A stretch of DNA of 64,000 nucleotides from Sphingobacteriales bacterium (GTDB lineage: Bacteria > Bacteroidota > Bacteroidia > Chitinophagales > JADIYW01): NCBI GenBank assembly GCA_016721245.1, contig JADKIQ010000007.1, forward strand, positions 62,001 through 126,000, given 5' to 3'. The position numbers were made by a program, and so were the translations under genes. Shown piece by piece: positions 19,190-27,036 of the stretch (its first letter is position 1; the number at the start of each line of letters is the position of its first letter). Under the pieces are notes generated by a model that was given only the letters and a program-made list of their open reading frames with translations, did not search any database and was not told the DNA's origin.

Positions 19190-21078
19190 TGCGCTTACCT
19201 GTACGAATTTTATTTTTGTGTATTCACTTTATCTGCTTTAGTGCTGCTGCACAATTTTCCGTGAAATCAATTCCGGACAGCCTAAAAAAGAATTCGGATG
19301 CCGTGGTCAGAAATTTCGAGACCAAAATAATTCTCAGTGAGTCGGGATACACCGAGTATACCCGAAAAATTATAACACTTTTCAACGACAACCTCTTATC
19401 AGAATGCAGCCTGGTTCTATATCAGGCACATGATGTAAAGTCAAAATTTATAAAAGCAATTATCTACGATGCTGACGGAACAATTATACGAAAAATAAAA
19501 AAATCTGACTTAATAGATGTAGGTGATTTTAGCAACTTCTCTTCTGACGCACATTTTAATGTATACGAACTGAATGACCTTAAATATCCTTGTACTATAG
19601 AGTATGAATATGAATCAACTGTTGATTTTTTATTTATTTTACCGGACTGGCAGCCTGTTATTGATTATGGCACTGCTGTAGAAAATGCTTCACTAACTGT
19701 TTACTCAAAAGATACATCTTTGTTGAGGTATTATGAAAAAAATATGCCCAACAAAACAACTATCTCTAAATCAGATAATCTTACTGTTTGGGAATGGAAC
19801 TTAAACAATTTTGTGTCGGTAAAAAAAGAACCGAAATCATTAAAAGCAGAAGACGTTTTTCCCTGTGTATTGCTGGCTCCAAAAAAAATAAACTACCAAA
19901 ATTACAAACATGATTTTGACTCATGGGAAGACTTAGGCGATTGGATTAAGTTACTGAATAAGGATAAAGATATGTTGACAAGTGAATTAAAACAAAAAAT
20001 TCATGCCCTTACGGATACCATAAAGGATGATTATCAGAAAATAAAAATACTGTATGAGTTTATGCAGAACAACACCAGATATGTAAGTGTACAATACGGC
20101 ATTGGAGGATTTCGTCCTTTTGAAGCAAAGTATGTATATGAAAGAGGTTATGGCGATTGCAAAGCATTGAGCAATTATATGTATTCTATTTTAAAAGAAG
20201 CCGGTATAAAAGCGTACTACACACTTGTAAAAGCCGGTAAAAACAACAATATAATTAAAGAGTTTCCTGCTTCACAGTTCAACCACGCCATTGTGTGTGT
20301 GCCATTAAAATACAATGATACTTTATGGCTGGAAAACACTTCTCAAAAAATGCCTTTTGCATTCAACGGTGACTTTACCGACGACAGGGATGTATTAATA
20401 ATATCCGAAACACCTTCAGTAGTACATACAAATATTTATACAGCAAACAACAACAGAACAATCAATCAGATAGAGGCTTCCGTTTCAGACAACGGAAATG
20501 TTCATTTATACCTGACACATACTACAGAAGGATTATCATTTGAAGCCATTGCTCCTGTATATAATGCTCAATCTTCTGTCGATCGAGAAAAATTATTACA
20601 AAGTCACTTTAGATTTACCAATGCTGAAATAAACAACATCAGTATTACAGAGCATAAATCCAGAATTCCAAATTATGTAATTCGAGGAGAAATTAATTTA
20701 AATAATTTTACAAAACAATCTTCCAACCGCCTTTTTTTACCTATTTCATTCATCCCTAAAGATGACTACATCCTGATTGATTCTACACGAAAAACACCTG
20801 TATTTGAAGCCATGAATTATATGGTTACCGATAGTGTACAACTCAGTATTCCGGATGGCTATAAATTGGATAGTAAAGAAATGAGGCAAGAATTCTCTAC
20901 AAAGGCAGGTGAGTATCAGTTAAATGTTTCTCAAAACAATAATACAATAAAAATATATCGGTATATAAAGGTAAATAAAGCCACTTACAAGCATGATGAA
21001 TTAGCAATAATAAGTGATTTTTACAAAAAAATCAGAGTGGCAGATGCTTATTTGATTATACTAAAGAAGCAATTGTAG
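19189..21078 (+). CDS. DUF3857/transglutaminase-like domain protein
   Basis: A 629-residue paralogue-like partner of the preceding gene, with a signal peptide (MRLPVRILFLCIHFICFSAAAQF), DUF3857 domain, transglutaminase core and a C-terminal beta domain. Here the catalytic cysteine is present (GYGDCKALSNYMYSILKEAG), followed by a His in SQFNHAIVCVPL and an Asp/Asn-rich WLENTSQ segment, so the Cys-His-Asp triad looks intact. Together the pair has one inactive and one apparently active member, probably periplasmic or outer-membrane associated. Its 3' end overlaps the convergent HAD gene by 18 nt. Confidence 0.88.
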   Translation: MRLPVRILFLCIHFICFSAAAQFSVKSIPDSLKKNSDAVVRNFETKIILSESGYTEYTRKIITLFNDNLLSECSLVLYQAHDVKSKFIKAIIYDADGTIIRKIKKSDLIDVGDFSNFSSDAHFNVYELNDLKYPCTIEYEYESTVDFLFILPDWQPVIDYGTAVENASLTVYSKDTSLLRYYEKNMPNKTTISKSDNLTVWEWNLNNFVSVKKEPKSLKAEDVFPCVLLAPKKINYQNYKHDFDSWEDLGDWIKLLNKDKDMLTSELKQKIHALTDTIKDDYQKIKILYEFMQNNTRYVSVQYGIGGFRPFEAKYVYERGYGDCKALSNYMYSILKEAGIKAYYTLVKAGKNNNIIKEFPASQFNHAIVCVPLKYNDTLWLENTSQKMPFAFNGDFTDDRDVLIISETPSVVHTNIYTANNNRTINQIEASVSDNGNVHLYLTHTTEGLSFEAIAPVYNAQSSVDREKLLQSHFRFTNAEINNISITEHKSRIPNYVIRGEINLNNFTKQSSNRLFLPISFIPKDDYILIDSTRKTPVFEAMNYMVTDSVQLSIPDGYKLDSKEMRQEFSTKAGEYQLNVSQNNNTIKIYRYIKVNKATYKHDELAIISDFYKKIRVADAYLIILKKQL

Positions 21079-21684
21079 TGCATGCTGCTTTAATGCATTA
21101 AAATCCACTAAAAATGTTTGTATCCCCAGCTTTTCCGGCTCCGTTAAATTCTCCTTTTTATCATCCAGAAACAAACTTTCCGAAGCTTTAACTCCCTGTT
21201 GTTTCAGTACGAATTCATAAATCTCTTTATTCGGTTTTCGCAGGCCGATTTCCTGTGAGTAATAACAGGTATGAAAATTCTCTTGCAAAATATCTTCACC
21301 AAATTCAGCCTGCATATACTTCCGGATGAAATCCATATGAATGTGATTGGTATTACTTAATAAAACCAATCGATATTTTTCTGCCAGTTTTTTCAGCAAA
21401 TCCACTCGGTGCGCCGGAATATCTTTTAAAATACCATTCCAGTGATGAATAACCCCATCATCGGTAATAGATTCATCTACGGCAATATCTTTTAGCTGTC
21501 GGATAAAATCCGGCACGCTAACCTTTCCTGTTTCAAACTGCTGAAAATATTCCTGCTGCTGAAGCGCCTGTAGTTTTTCCGGTTGAAAGTTCGGCAATAA
21601 ATCTTCTTCCTGCCATTCCTGTTCTGTTTTCAGGTTAATAATAACACCGCCGAGGTCGAAGATGAGTGTTTTGATGTTTTGCAT
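21061..21684 (-). CDS. HAD family hydrolase (YihX/sugar-phosphatase-like)
   Basis: A 207-residue HAD-superfamily protein. Motif I is FDLGGVIINL (nucleophile Asp, with Gly at +2 as in the YihX/epoxide-hydrolase-N-domain branch), motif II LLSNTNHIH, motif III Lys in GLRKPNKEIYEF, and motif IV FLDDKKENLTEPEKLG. Relatives such as YihX dephosphorylate glucose-1-phosphate; the substrate here is not determined. It is the last chromosomal gene before the integrated element. Its start lies only ~15 nt from the tRNA terminator hairpin. Confidence 0.9.
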   Translation of the reverse strand: MQNIKTLIFDLGGVIINLKTEQEWQEEDLLPNFQPEKLQALQQQEYFQQFETGKVSVPDFIRQLKDIAVDESITDDGVIHHWNGILKDIPAHRVDLLKKLAEKYRLVLLSNTNHIHMDFIRKYMQAEFGEDILQENFHTCYYSQEIGLRKPNKEIYEFVLKQQGVKASESLFLDDKKENLTEPEKLGIQTFLVDFNALKQHALQLLL

Positions 21685-21698
21685 ACGCTAAAAATAAA

Positions 21699-21725
21699 AA
21701 ACTCCATCAGAAAATGATGGAGTTT
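21699..21725 (-). terminator. rho-independent terminator of the truncated tRNA gene
   Basis: Perfect 11-bp arms AAACTCCATCA / TGATGGAGTTT with a 5-nt loop, followed on the minus strand by TTTTTATTTTTA. It sits immediately 3' of the tRNA remnant, as a tRNA terminator normally does. Confidence 0.75.
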
Positions 21726-21726
21726 G

Positions 21727-21742
21727 TGGTCCCGCATGGACT
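21727..21742 (-). other. tRNA 3'-end fragment, attachment-site scar of the integrated element
   Basis: Read on the minus strand this is AGT-CCATG-CGGGACC-A: the end of a T-loop, the 3' half of a 5-bp T stem, the 3' half of a 7-bp acceptor stem and the discriminator base, followed by CA and the terminator. The rest of the tRNA is absent; from 21743 rightward the sequence is unrelated and leads into the integrase. This is the usual scar of a tyrosine integrase that targets tRNA 3' ends. The complete tRNA should sit at the far right end of the element. Its amino acid identity cannot be read from this piece. Confidence 0.7.
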
Positions 21743-21923
21743 AATTTCACCGCACCACTAAACTCCGTATTTTACTTAATTACTTGTTTATCAATTATTT
21801 ATATTTTTTATAGAAGCAAAATAATGCATCCAAATAGCATCAAATGTGGAAAATGTTTACCCCAATGTTTACCCCACTTTGCCTTTTTCTGCGTATCTTC
21901 GTTATACCACAATCTTACTTACA

Positions 21924-23134
21924 ATGTCAACTGTATCAATTATTTATCGCAAAGATAAACTCAACAAAAAAGGCGAAGCTCCCATACACTTCCGCATCAT
22001 CAAAGATAGAAAAATTACCTACATTTCCACAGGAATAATGATTTCAGAAGAATATTGGGACTTTGAAAATAACAAAATTAAGTCAAAACACCCCAACAGC
22101 AAGCGGATGAAGTCCTTTATCGACAATAAATATGTCGAGCTGCAGGATGAAGTCTTTGACAAAGAAACCAGTCAGAAATCTCTCACCAGCCGCCAGCTGC
22201 GCGATAAGATATACGGCATGAAGCCGACCGACTTCTTTGCTTTTGCCGATAGCATTGTAGAAAATTACAAGACCAACAAGCAGTTCAGCACGCACGACAA
22301 AAACCAGTCCATCATAAAAAAATTGAAAGATTATGTCGACAACAGAACATTGGCCTTTCAGGATATTGACGTAGAGTTTCTGGAAAAATATGAAAAGCAT
22401 CTTAAGAGCGACAAGATGAAAAATAAAATTAATACCATTCACAAGGATTTTAAATTTATCCGAAAAGTCTTCAACGATGCCTTTCATAAAGAACTCATTG
22501 ATTACCATGTAAACCCCTTCCATAAGTACAAACTCAAATCAGAGAAAACGCAACGCTGCTTCCTGACAGAAGAAGAACTTAAAAACTTTGGCAAGGTGCC
22601 GACCACACCCGGCACCAAAGTACAGCTGCACCAGGATATGTTCATCTTCGCATCCTATACCGGAGGATTACGTGTATCCGATATGCTGTTGCTGCAATGG
22701 AAACATTTTGACGGTGCCAATATCAATTTCACCATTGCCAAGACCGGCAGCCAGCTATCCGTCAAGGTCCCAACCAAAGGGTTGGAAATACTAAAAAATA
22801 CAAGCCTAAGAACCCGCTTACAGATGCTTTTATTTTTCCCATGTTGCTGCCTGATGTCAAATTAGATGATCCGCAGGCAGTTGATGTGGCAATTAGTCGT
22901 GCAACTGCCCATATCAATAACAACCTGAAGATAATAAAGAATGCGGCCGGTATAGGCAAGCATATCAGTTTTCATATTAGCCGCCACACCTGGGCAACCC
23001 GTGCATTACAAAAAGGCATGAGCATAGATAAAGTTTCCAAATTAATGGGACATGCAGCCATCCGAGAAACGCAGATTTACGCAAAAATCGTAAACACAGA
23101 ACTGGACAAAGCAATGGATGTTTTTAATGATTAA
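21924..23134 (+). CDS. tyrosine recombinase/integrase, frameshifted
   Basis: A Bacteroidota-type phage/mobile-element integrase, ~403 residues when repaired. The N-terminal Arm-like domain starts MSTVSIIYRKDKLNKKGEAP. A SAM-like core-binding domain follows (~100-215), then the catalytic domain with the first Arg in YTGGLRVSD, HISRHTW (His-x-x-Arg), GHAAI and the tyrosine in TQIYAKI. The frame breaks in the six-A run 22793-22798; one more A gives ILKKYKPKNPLTDAFIFPML and joins both halves. The ATG at 21924 fits the family start; the upstream GTG at 21846 would add non-conserved residues. It is adjacent to the tRNA scar, as expected for an element-encoded integrase. Confidence 0.9.
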
Positions 23135-23152
23135 ATTGATTCGAACATCAGA

Positions 23153-24403
23153 TTAAAACTTAAACGCAGCACTCATCAATTCCTGTTCCGCCCTGGAGAT
23201 GCCTATTTTCTGTGCAACAGATTTCCAGTTGCTGACTACTGTTTTCACCTCCACAATAATGCTGTTCATTTCAACTTCAGTAAGCTGAAAATATTCACCA
23301 ACACTCTTAGCCAGACCAAAGTCCAAGGCATTATTATTTGTATCAATATTCAGCGCAAGACCATCTTTATCAACCGAGGGATTGATATCGAAAGCAGGAG
23401 ATAAAATCCAGCCTTTGTCTGTCAGAATAAAACCATGATTTCGCAAGTGGTCATCCGTATTAGAAACAGCAATATGAAAAACAATCCTTCGCCATAACTG
23501 CTGCAGGTCTTTTTTTATTTGCGCTCCGTTGTACTGGATAAATTCTGCCATATCCAGATAGCTCGCCGGGTGCTCTTTGATAGTATCTTCATTTTGTCCG
23601 GCCATCGTCATCGCAGATGCAAAATGAATCCGCTCACCCTGCTGCCGGTCAAATCGTTTCGTAAAAAAAGTGTGATATTTTCCGGCAACTTTTTCCAGCT
23701 TCGATTCCGCCATCTCGATACCACACTGCAAAGCCAGTTCATATGCTAAATATTCCCAGGCAGCTTTGTCAACGGTATCACCTTTGGAAGGAAACTTGGC
23801 AATCCACAAATCACCATGCTCATCCATTATATTCGCTTTCGGACGCGCACCACCCAAAGAGGAACCCGGTGCCATTAAGATGGCAAGCCATTTCCTGACC
23901 TCTTCACTATCTTCATCCGATTCTAAAACCTCAGCACCGTGTTGCAATTCACGGATACTGCTCCAGGGTGGCGTAGGCATAGCATGGTTATCATCCAGAA
24001 AAGGACCATCTGCATCCAGCTTAAATCGCAACGCACCCATTCTTGTTTCATCATATACGCCAAGTAAAAAATCAATGTCATACAATACAGGCACTGCTGT
24101 TCCGGCTTCTCTGGCAAGCTGAGCAGCACGCCGTTTCATTAAAGTCCTGCCCCAGGTATCCGGCATGGAATCCATAAACACCCCAAAATTCTCTTTGCCA
24201 TTCGGGTACTGCGGACCGGTAAACCAGGAAATATCCGGATCCAGTAATTGCTGTTGTTTGGAGTTTATCCAGTCAGCATCATACTCAAAGCTAAAAGCCT
24301 TTTTGCCTTTCGCTTGTTGCGCTGAAAGCACGCCAATAAGTTTGGGTGCAGCCATCCCTGCCCAATGAGCATAAACCAGTATCGTTGTTTTAGGAGTTGC
24401 CAT
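23153..24403 (-). CDS. hipA: HipA-family serine/threonine kinase toxin
   Basis: A 416-residue HipA-like kinase, the toxin of a type II toxin-antitoxin module; the E. coli homologue phosphorylates glutamyl-tRNA synthetase. Visible features are the N-terminal subdomain (LIGVLSAQQAKGKKAFSFEYD), the SLGGARPKANI phosphate-binding loop, the catalytic NTDDHLRNHGFIL and the metal-binding AFDINPS. The HTH partner gene lies immediately upstream, 3 nt away. Length and motifs are complete, so the kinase is expected to be functional. It is carried within the mobile element next to the integrase. Confidence 0.93.
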   Translation of the reverse strand: MATPKTTILVYAHWAGMAAPKLIGVLSAQQAKGKKAFSFEYDADWINSKQQQLLDPDISWFTGPQYPNGKENFGVFMDSMPDTWGRTLMKRRAAQLAREAGTAVPVLYDIDFLLGVYDETRMGALRFKLDADGPFLDDNHAMPTPPWSSIRELQHGAEVLESDEDSEEVRKWLAILMAPGSSLGGARPKANIMDEHGDLWIAKFPSKGDTVDKAAWEYLAYELALQCGIEMAESKLEKVAGKYHTFFTKRFDRQQGERIHFASAMTMAGQNEDTIKEHPASYLDMAEFIQYNGAQIKKDLQQLWRRIVFHIAVSNTDDHLRNHGFILTDKGWILSPAFDINPSVDKDGLALNIDTNNNALDFGLAKSVGEYFQLTEVEMNSIIVEVKTVVSNWKSVAQKIGISRAEQELMSAAFKF

Positions 24404-24406
24404 TTT

Positions 24407-24701
24407 TTATTTATTTCCGATTAAACTAAGATCCTGTAATTTTCGTCCATATTCATCATCTGCAGCCAGTTTCAGGAAATCATTCTGCAATCCCAGCACA
24501 CGAAGCGTATTAAAATAAGCAGACATGGAAACACTACCGTTCCCTTTTTCTATATGGTATAAAGTAGTGCGGTCAACCTGCCCGTTCAGCCACCTGTATA
24601 GTGGTCAGACTCCTTCTTTTGCGGGCTAAGCGAATATTTTCGCCCAACTGCTCCAGCACTTTCTGATACTTTGGGAATACTATTTGCTTTCTACTGTTCA
24701 T
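24407..24701 (-). pseudogene. hipB: HipB-like XRE antitoxin, frameshifted
   Basis: Read on the minus strand from the ATG at 24701: MNSRKQIVFPKYQKVLEQLGEN, then IRLARKRRSLTTIQVAERAG and a premature TGA. The HTH continues in another frame as VDRTTLYHIEKGNGSVSMSA and onward to GRKLQDLSLIGNK, ending 3 nt before hipA. Together they make a full ~97-residue XRE-type repressor whose recognition-helix region is cut at about 24598; two bases appear to be missing (AG-V-DR expected). HipB normally neutralises HipA and represses the operon. Either a sequence error or a broken antitoxin; an active HipA beside a dead HipB would be hard to maintain, so error or an alternative antitoxin is more likely. Confidence 0.75.
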
Positions 24702-24722
24702 GTAAATGTTGTTTATTATCTA

Positions 24723-24753
24723 CAAAATTATCATAAATGTTGATAATAGCAAA
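24723..24753 (-). promoter_or_regulatory. hipBA promoter with embedded operator
   Basis: On the minus strand TTTG (24753-24750) and TAATTTTG (24730-24723) are 19 nt apart, a good Bacteroidota promoter. Between and overlapping them lies the perfect inverted repeat ATTATCA-n7-TGATAAT (24727-24747). Its position inside the promoter fits autorepression by the HTH antitoxin. Confidence 0.65.
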
Positions 24754-24798
24754 CACTTTCACCATTTTTAACACTTTCCCTTTGGTACGAAACCAGTT

Positions 24799-24934
24799 CC
24801 CTTTTAGGGGTTAGGGGTAAATAATCAAGTTGAATTAAACAGCAGAAGCGTGGACGGCAATGGCGCGTTTTGCCGTCTTTTGTTACTGACTGAAAAAAGT
24901 GACAAATTAATCCCCCTTTAGGGGTTAGGGGTAA
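24799..24934. repeat. short palindromic element, copy 1, flanked by direct repeats
   Basis: The segment is bounded by two copies of CCCCTTTAGGGGTTAGGGG (24799-24820 with one change, and 24912-24934). The core (about 24842-24906) has CAGAAGCGTGG, a GGCAA...TTTTGCC inverted pair and GTTACTgactgAAAAAAGTGAC, which can also pair. The same elements in the same order recur at 26465-26606. No coding potential is visible. It looks like a MITE/REP-like unit. The remaining stretch to 25121 holds nothing I recognise. Confidence 0.6.
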
Positions 24935-25120
24935 CCAATTGAATCTCAACCTCCACAGAAATGTGAAAAAATAAATCCGGAAATCATGCTAATTCGTGAA
25001 TCAATTTCATTTATTTTAGAGTGTATAAAAGAGATAATATTAAAGCAAAAAACACTCCGGATAAAATGCTTTTAATTACACTTTTACAGATGATGTCAAA
25101 CTGCAGATTAATAAAAATTA

Positions 25121-26017
25121 GTGAACACAAAAGATCACATAATACAAGTATCGCCTTTTGTGGAGGTGGTGGCAGTGCCTGCAGCACAAGCTCTCAACAC
25201 AGCTTTTGATATTATCATTAATGAGGAAATAAATTTAAAATCCTATTGCACCGCATTACTTAATAAAGTATTCGAACTACCGCAATCACAGTTCCCGGCA
25301 TTTATAAATTATCAGTGCACACAGGTAAAAGATGCAGTAAGTTGGTTAAATAAATTTGAGAAATTATTGGCTAATAATGAAGAATTATTTACAACAAAAA
25401 AATCATTAAGCCGGTACAACAAACTATACAATCTGATAGAACAAAAACGCAAAGAAATACTATCAGAAAATGATAAAATAGACAAACCCAAAACCCCGAA
25501 AAGATTAATAAATGCAGAAGCAGAAGACAGGTACTTTTCCTTTCACGAAGTAAAAGCACACACAGAAACACTGACCGGTTTCAGTGAGAAAATAATATAC
25601 CTGACAGAAGAAATATTTGAGTACAAACAAGCAGAAATCATTTCAGTAAACAACAAATTACAGCCCTATGATACTCAATGCAGCAAGTTGATAGAAAAGT
25701 TGCAAACTATCCGTAAGATGAAATCAGAAATGGAGAAAGAACAACAGGAAAAAGCAACCGGTACAACACCATCCGTAAAAATAAAACTGAATGGACCCAT
25801 CAATATTATTACAAATGCATTTAAGCAGATGATGAATAATATCAAGCCAAACGGCAGTCCTTATATTTCTTATAAAATCAAAGACGTAGCCACATTTATC
25901 TGCGAAAACTTTACAGATGAAAACGGACAGCCACTATCGCAGTCAACCGTACTAACCTACCTTTCACCCAATCGCACCGATAAAGACCCGAACAACGACG
26001 CAGCAGTCAAGCTGTAG
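25121..26017 (+). CDS. hypothetical mobile-element protein
   Basis: A 298-residue mostly helical protein with no membrane segment. A basic/acidic coiled-coil-like middle (about 80-210, with EQKRKEILSENDKIDKPKTPKRL) is followed by a C-terminal ~70-residue part (NPYISYKIKDVATFICENF-like, ending LTYLSPNRTDKDPNND) that resembles a small helical DNA-binding unit of element-borne proteins. The start is GTG at 25121 (VNTKDHIIQVSPFVE). I do not know the family by name; its place between hipBA and the excisionase in Bacteroidota integrative elements suggests a role in element maintenance or regulation. That is context-based inference. Confidence 0.65.
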   Translation: MNTKDHIIQVSPFVEVVAVPAAQALNTAFDIIINEEINLKSYCTALLNKVFELPQSQFPAFINYQCTQVKDAVSWLNKFEKLLANNEELFTTKKSLSRYNKLYNLIEQKRKEILSENDKIDKPKTPKRLINAEAEDRYFSFHEVKAHTETLTGFSEKIIYLTEEIFEYKQAEIISVNNKLQPYDTQCSKLIEKLQTIRKMKSEMEKEQQEKATGTTPSVKIKLNGPINIITNAFKQMMNNIKPNGSPYISYKIKDVATFICENFTDENGQPLSQSTVLTYLSPNRTDKDPNNDAAVKL

Positions 26018-26070
26018 TCCGATTCCATAAAATAATACCCTTCCACAAACCCATTATTTACAAGGCTTTC

Positions 26071-26111
26071 CGGACAACTTAGTCCGATAAGACCAATTCG
26101 GACAAATCCGA
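26071..26111. promoter_or_regulatory. paired GTCCG inverted repeats, candidate operator
   Basis: Two inverted repeats sit ~50-90 nt before the excisionase gene: CGGAC-n6-GTCCG (26071-26086) and TCGGA-n4-TCCGA (26098-26111). Both share the GTCCG/CGGAC core. Their spacing fits a regulator or excisionase binding region. No exact consensus promoter box was found between them and the gene. Confidence 0.4.
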
Positions 26112-26161
26112 CTTTCTCTTACTTTATTCCTTTGCACTATAACAATTAAAAAACAGACAAA

Positions 26162-26449
26162 ATGGAAGCAATTATCTTAACTAAAGACCAGTACACAGAG
26201 CTACTGACAAAACTCGAAACCATCACCAGCCAGCTCGGCACAAAAGCAGATGCAAAGAAAGAAACCTTTTTAGACAATCAGGAATTCCTGCAGCTCATGA
26301 AAATCTCCAAACGCACTGCACAAACCTGGAGAGACGAAGGCAAAATATCATTCAGTCAGGTAGGCAACAAAATCTACTACAAACTCACCGACGTCGACAA
26401 ACTCCTCAACGAACACTACAACCAAGCCTTCCACCCAAAATATAAATAA
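26162..26449 (+). CDS. excisionase-like HTH (MerR/HTH_17-type) protein
   Basis: A 95-residue protein: an N-terminal coiled segment (MEAIILTKDQYTELLTKLETITSQL), then a winged HTH of the DNA-binding/excisionase type (FLDNQEFLQLMKISKRTAQTWRDEGKISFSQVGNKIYYKLTDVDKLL). Proteins of this pattern are found in Bacteroidota conjugative and mobilisable elements, where they act as excision or transfer-control factors. It precedes a coiled-coil protein and a RepA-like ATPase, a recurrent set in such elements. It starts at a clear ATG with A-rich upstream sequence. Confidence 0.85.
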   Translation: MEAIILTKDQYTELLTKLETITSQLGTKADAKKETFLDNQEFLQLMKISKRTAQTWRDEGKISFSQVGNKIYYKLTDVDKLLNEHYNQAFHPKYK

Positions 26450-26464
26450 GAAACGAAAGGTATT

Positions 26465-26606
26465 CCCCTTTAGGGGTTAGGGTAAAAACAAAAATGTTCA
26501 ATTATGCAGATAGCCAGAAGCGTGGGATGGCAAAACCAGCGGAGCAATTGGTTTTGCCTTGTCTTTTTTGGTTACTTTTTTTGACTAAGAAAAAAAAAGT
26601 GACAAA
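26465..26606. repeat. short palindromic element, copy 2
   Basis: It begins with the same CCCCTTTAGGGGTTAGGG (26465-26482) as copy 1 and contains CAGAAGCGTGGgatGGCAA, the pairing partner GTTTTGCC, and GTTACTTTTTTTgactaagAAAAAAAAAGTGAC (26570-26603), a long A/T hairpin. It is longer than copy 1 and lacks the right-hand direct repeat. An apparent open frame from 26494 through this element into the next gene encodes only the repeat, so the true gene start is downstream. Confidence 0.6.
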
Positions 26607-26649
26607 AGCTTTTGGTTACTTGGCACCAGAAAAAAATCAATTTACAAGA

Positions 26650-27036
26650 ATGTTAGTTCCAACTCCATCCCTCCACCATCTACCCTGGCAAGAACTCCTG
26701 TCAGACATCCAATACCTGCTGGACACAGAAGCAGAGAGGCTCACCGCCAACAAAGTCTATTACCAGAAACTATTTTATACAGAAAACGCAGACAAAACAA
26801 AACTCACAAAACTATACAACAGAATACAGGAAGAACAGCAGCGCCATGAATTCTTCAGCGAGCTGCTCAACAGGATACAAACCTACAACGCTCATATTCT
26901 AATCAGGGCAATGGAAGAATGCGAAAATACGGAAAAAGCAATCAACGGCAAGACACCCGAAAACTGGCAGATCATCATTAAAAAGGAAAACGAAAATTTA
27001 TCATTCTATTACTACCCAATCAAACAACCATGCTAA
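26650..27036 (+). CDS. hypothetical helical protein upstream of RepA-like ATPase
   Basis: A 128-residue, largely helical protein (MLVPTPSLHHLPWQELLSD, then QYLLDTEAERLTANKVYYQKL and further coiled-coil-like helices). I chose the ATG at 26650 because the frame upstream of it runs through the palindromic repeat element and yields low-complexity residues (FLTKKKKVTKAF). The 3' end overlaps the start of the ATPase gene by 7 nt, so the two are coupled. The family is not known to me; small proteins in this position are common in Bacteroidota mobilisable elements. Confidence 0.65.
   Translation: MLVPTPSLHHLPWQELLSDIQYLLDTEAERLTANKVYYQKLFYTENADKTKLTKLYNRIQEEQQRHEFFSELLNRIQTYNAHILIRAMEECENTEKAINGKTPENWQIIIKKENENLSFYYYPIKQPC

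Noticed and set aside
25021..25209. 62-codon frame before the 25121 gene
   Set aside because: Overlaps the larger, better supported gene in another frame and shows no domain.
26494..26649. Extended open frame upstream of the 26650 gene
   Set aside because: It runs through the palindromic element and codes for low-complexity Lys-rich residues; the repeat explains it.
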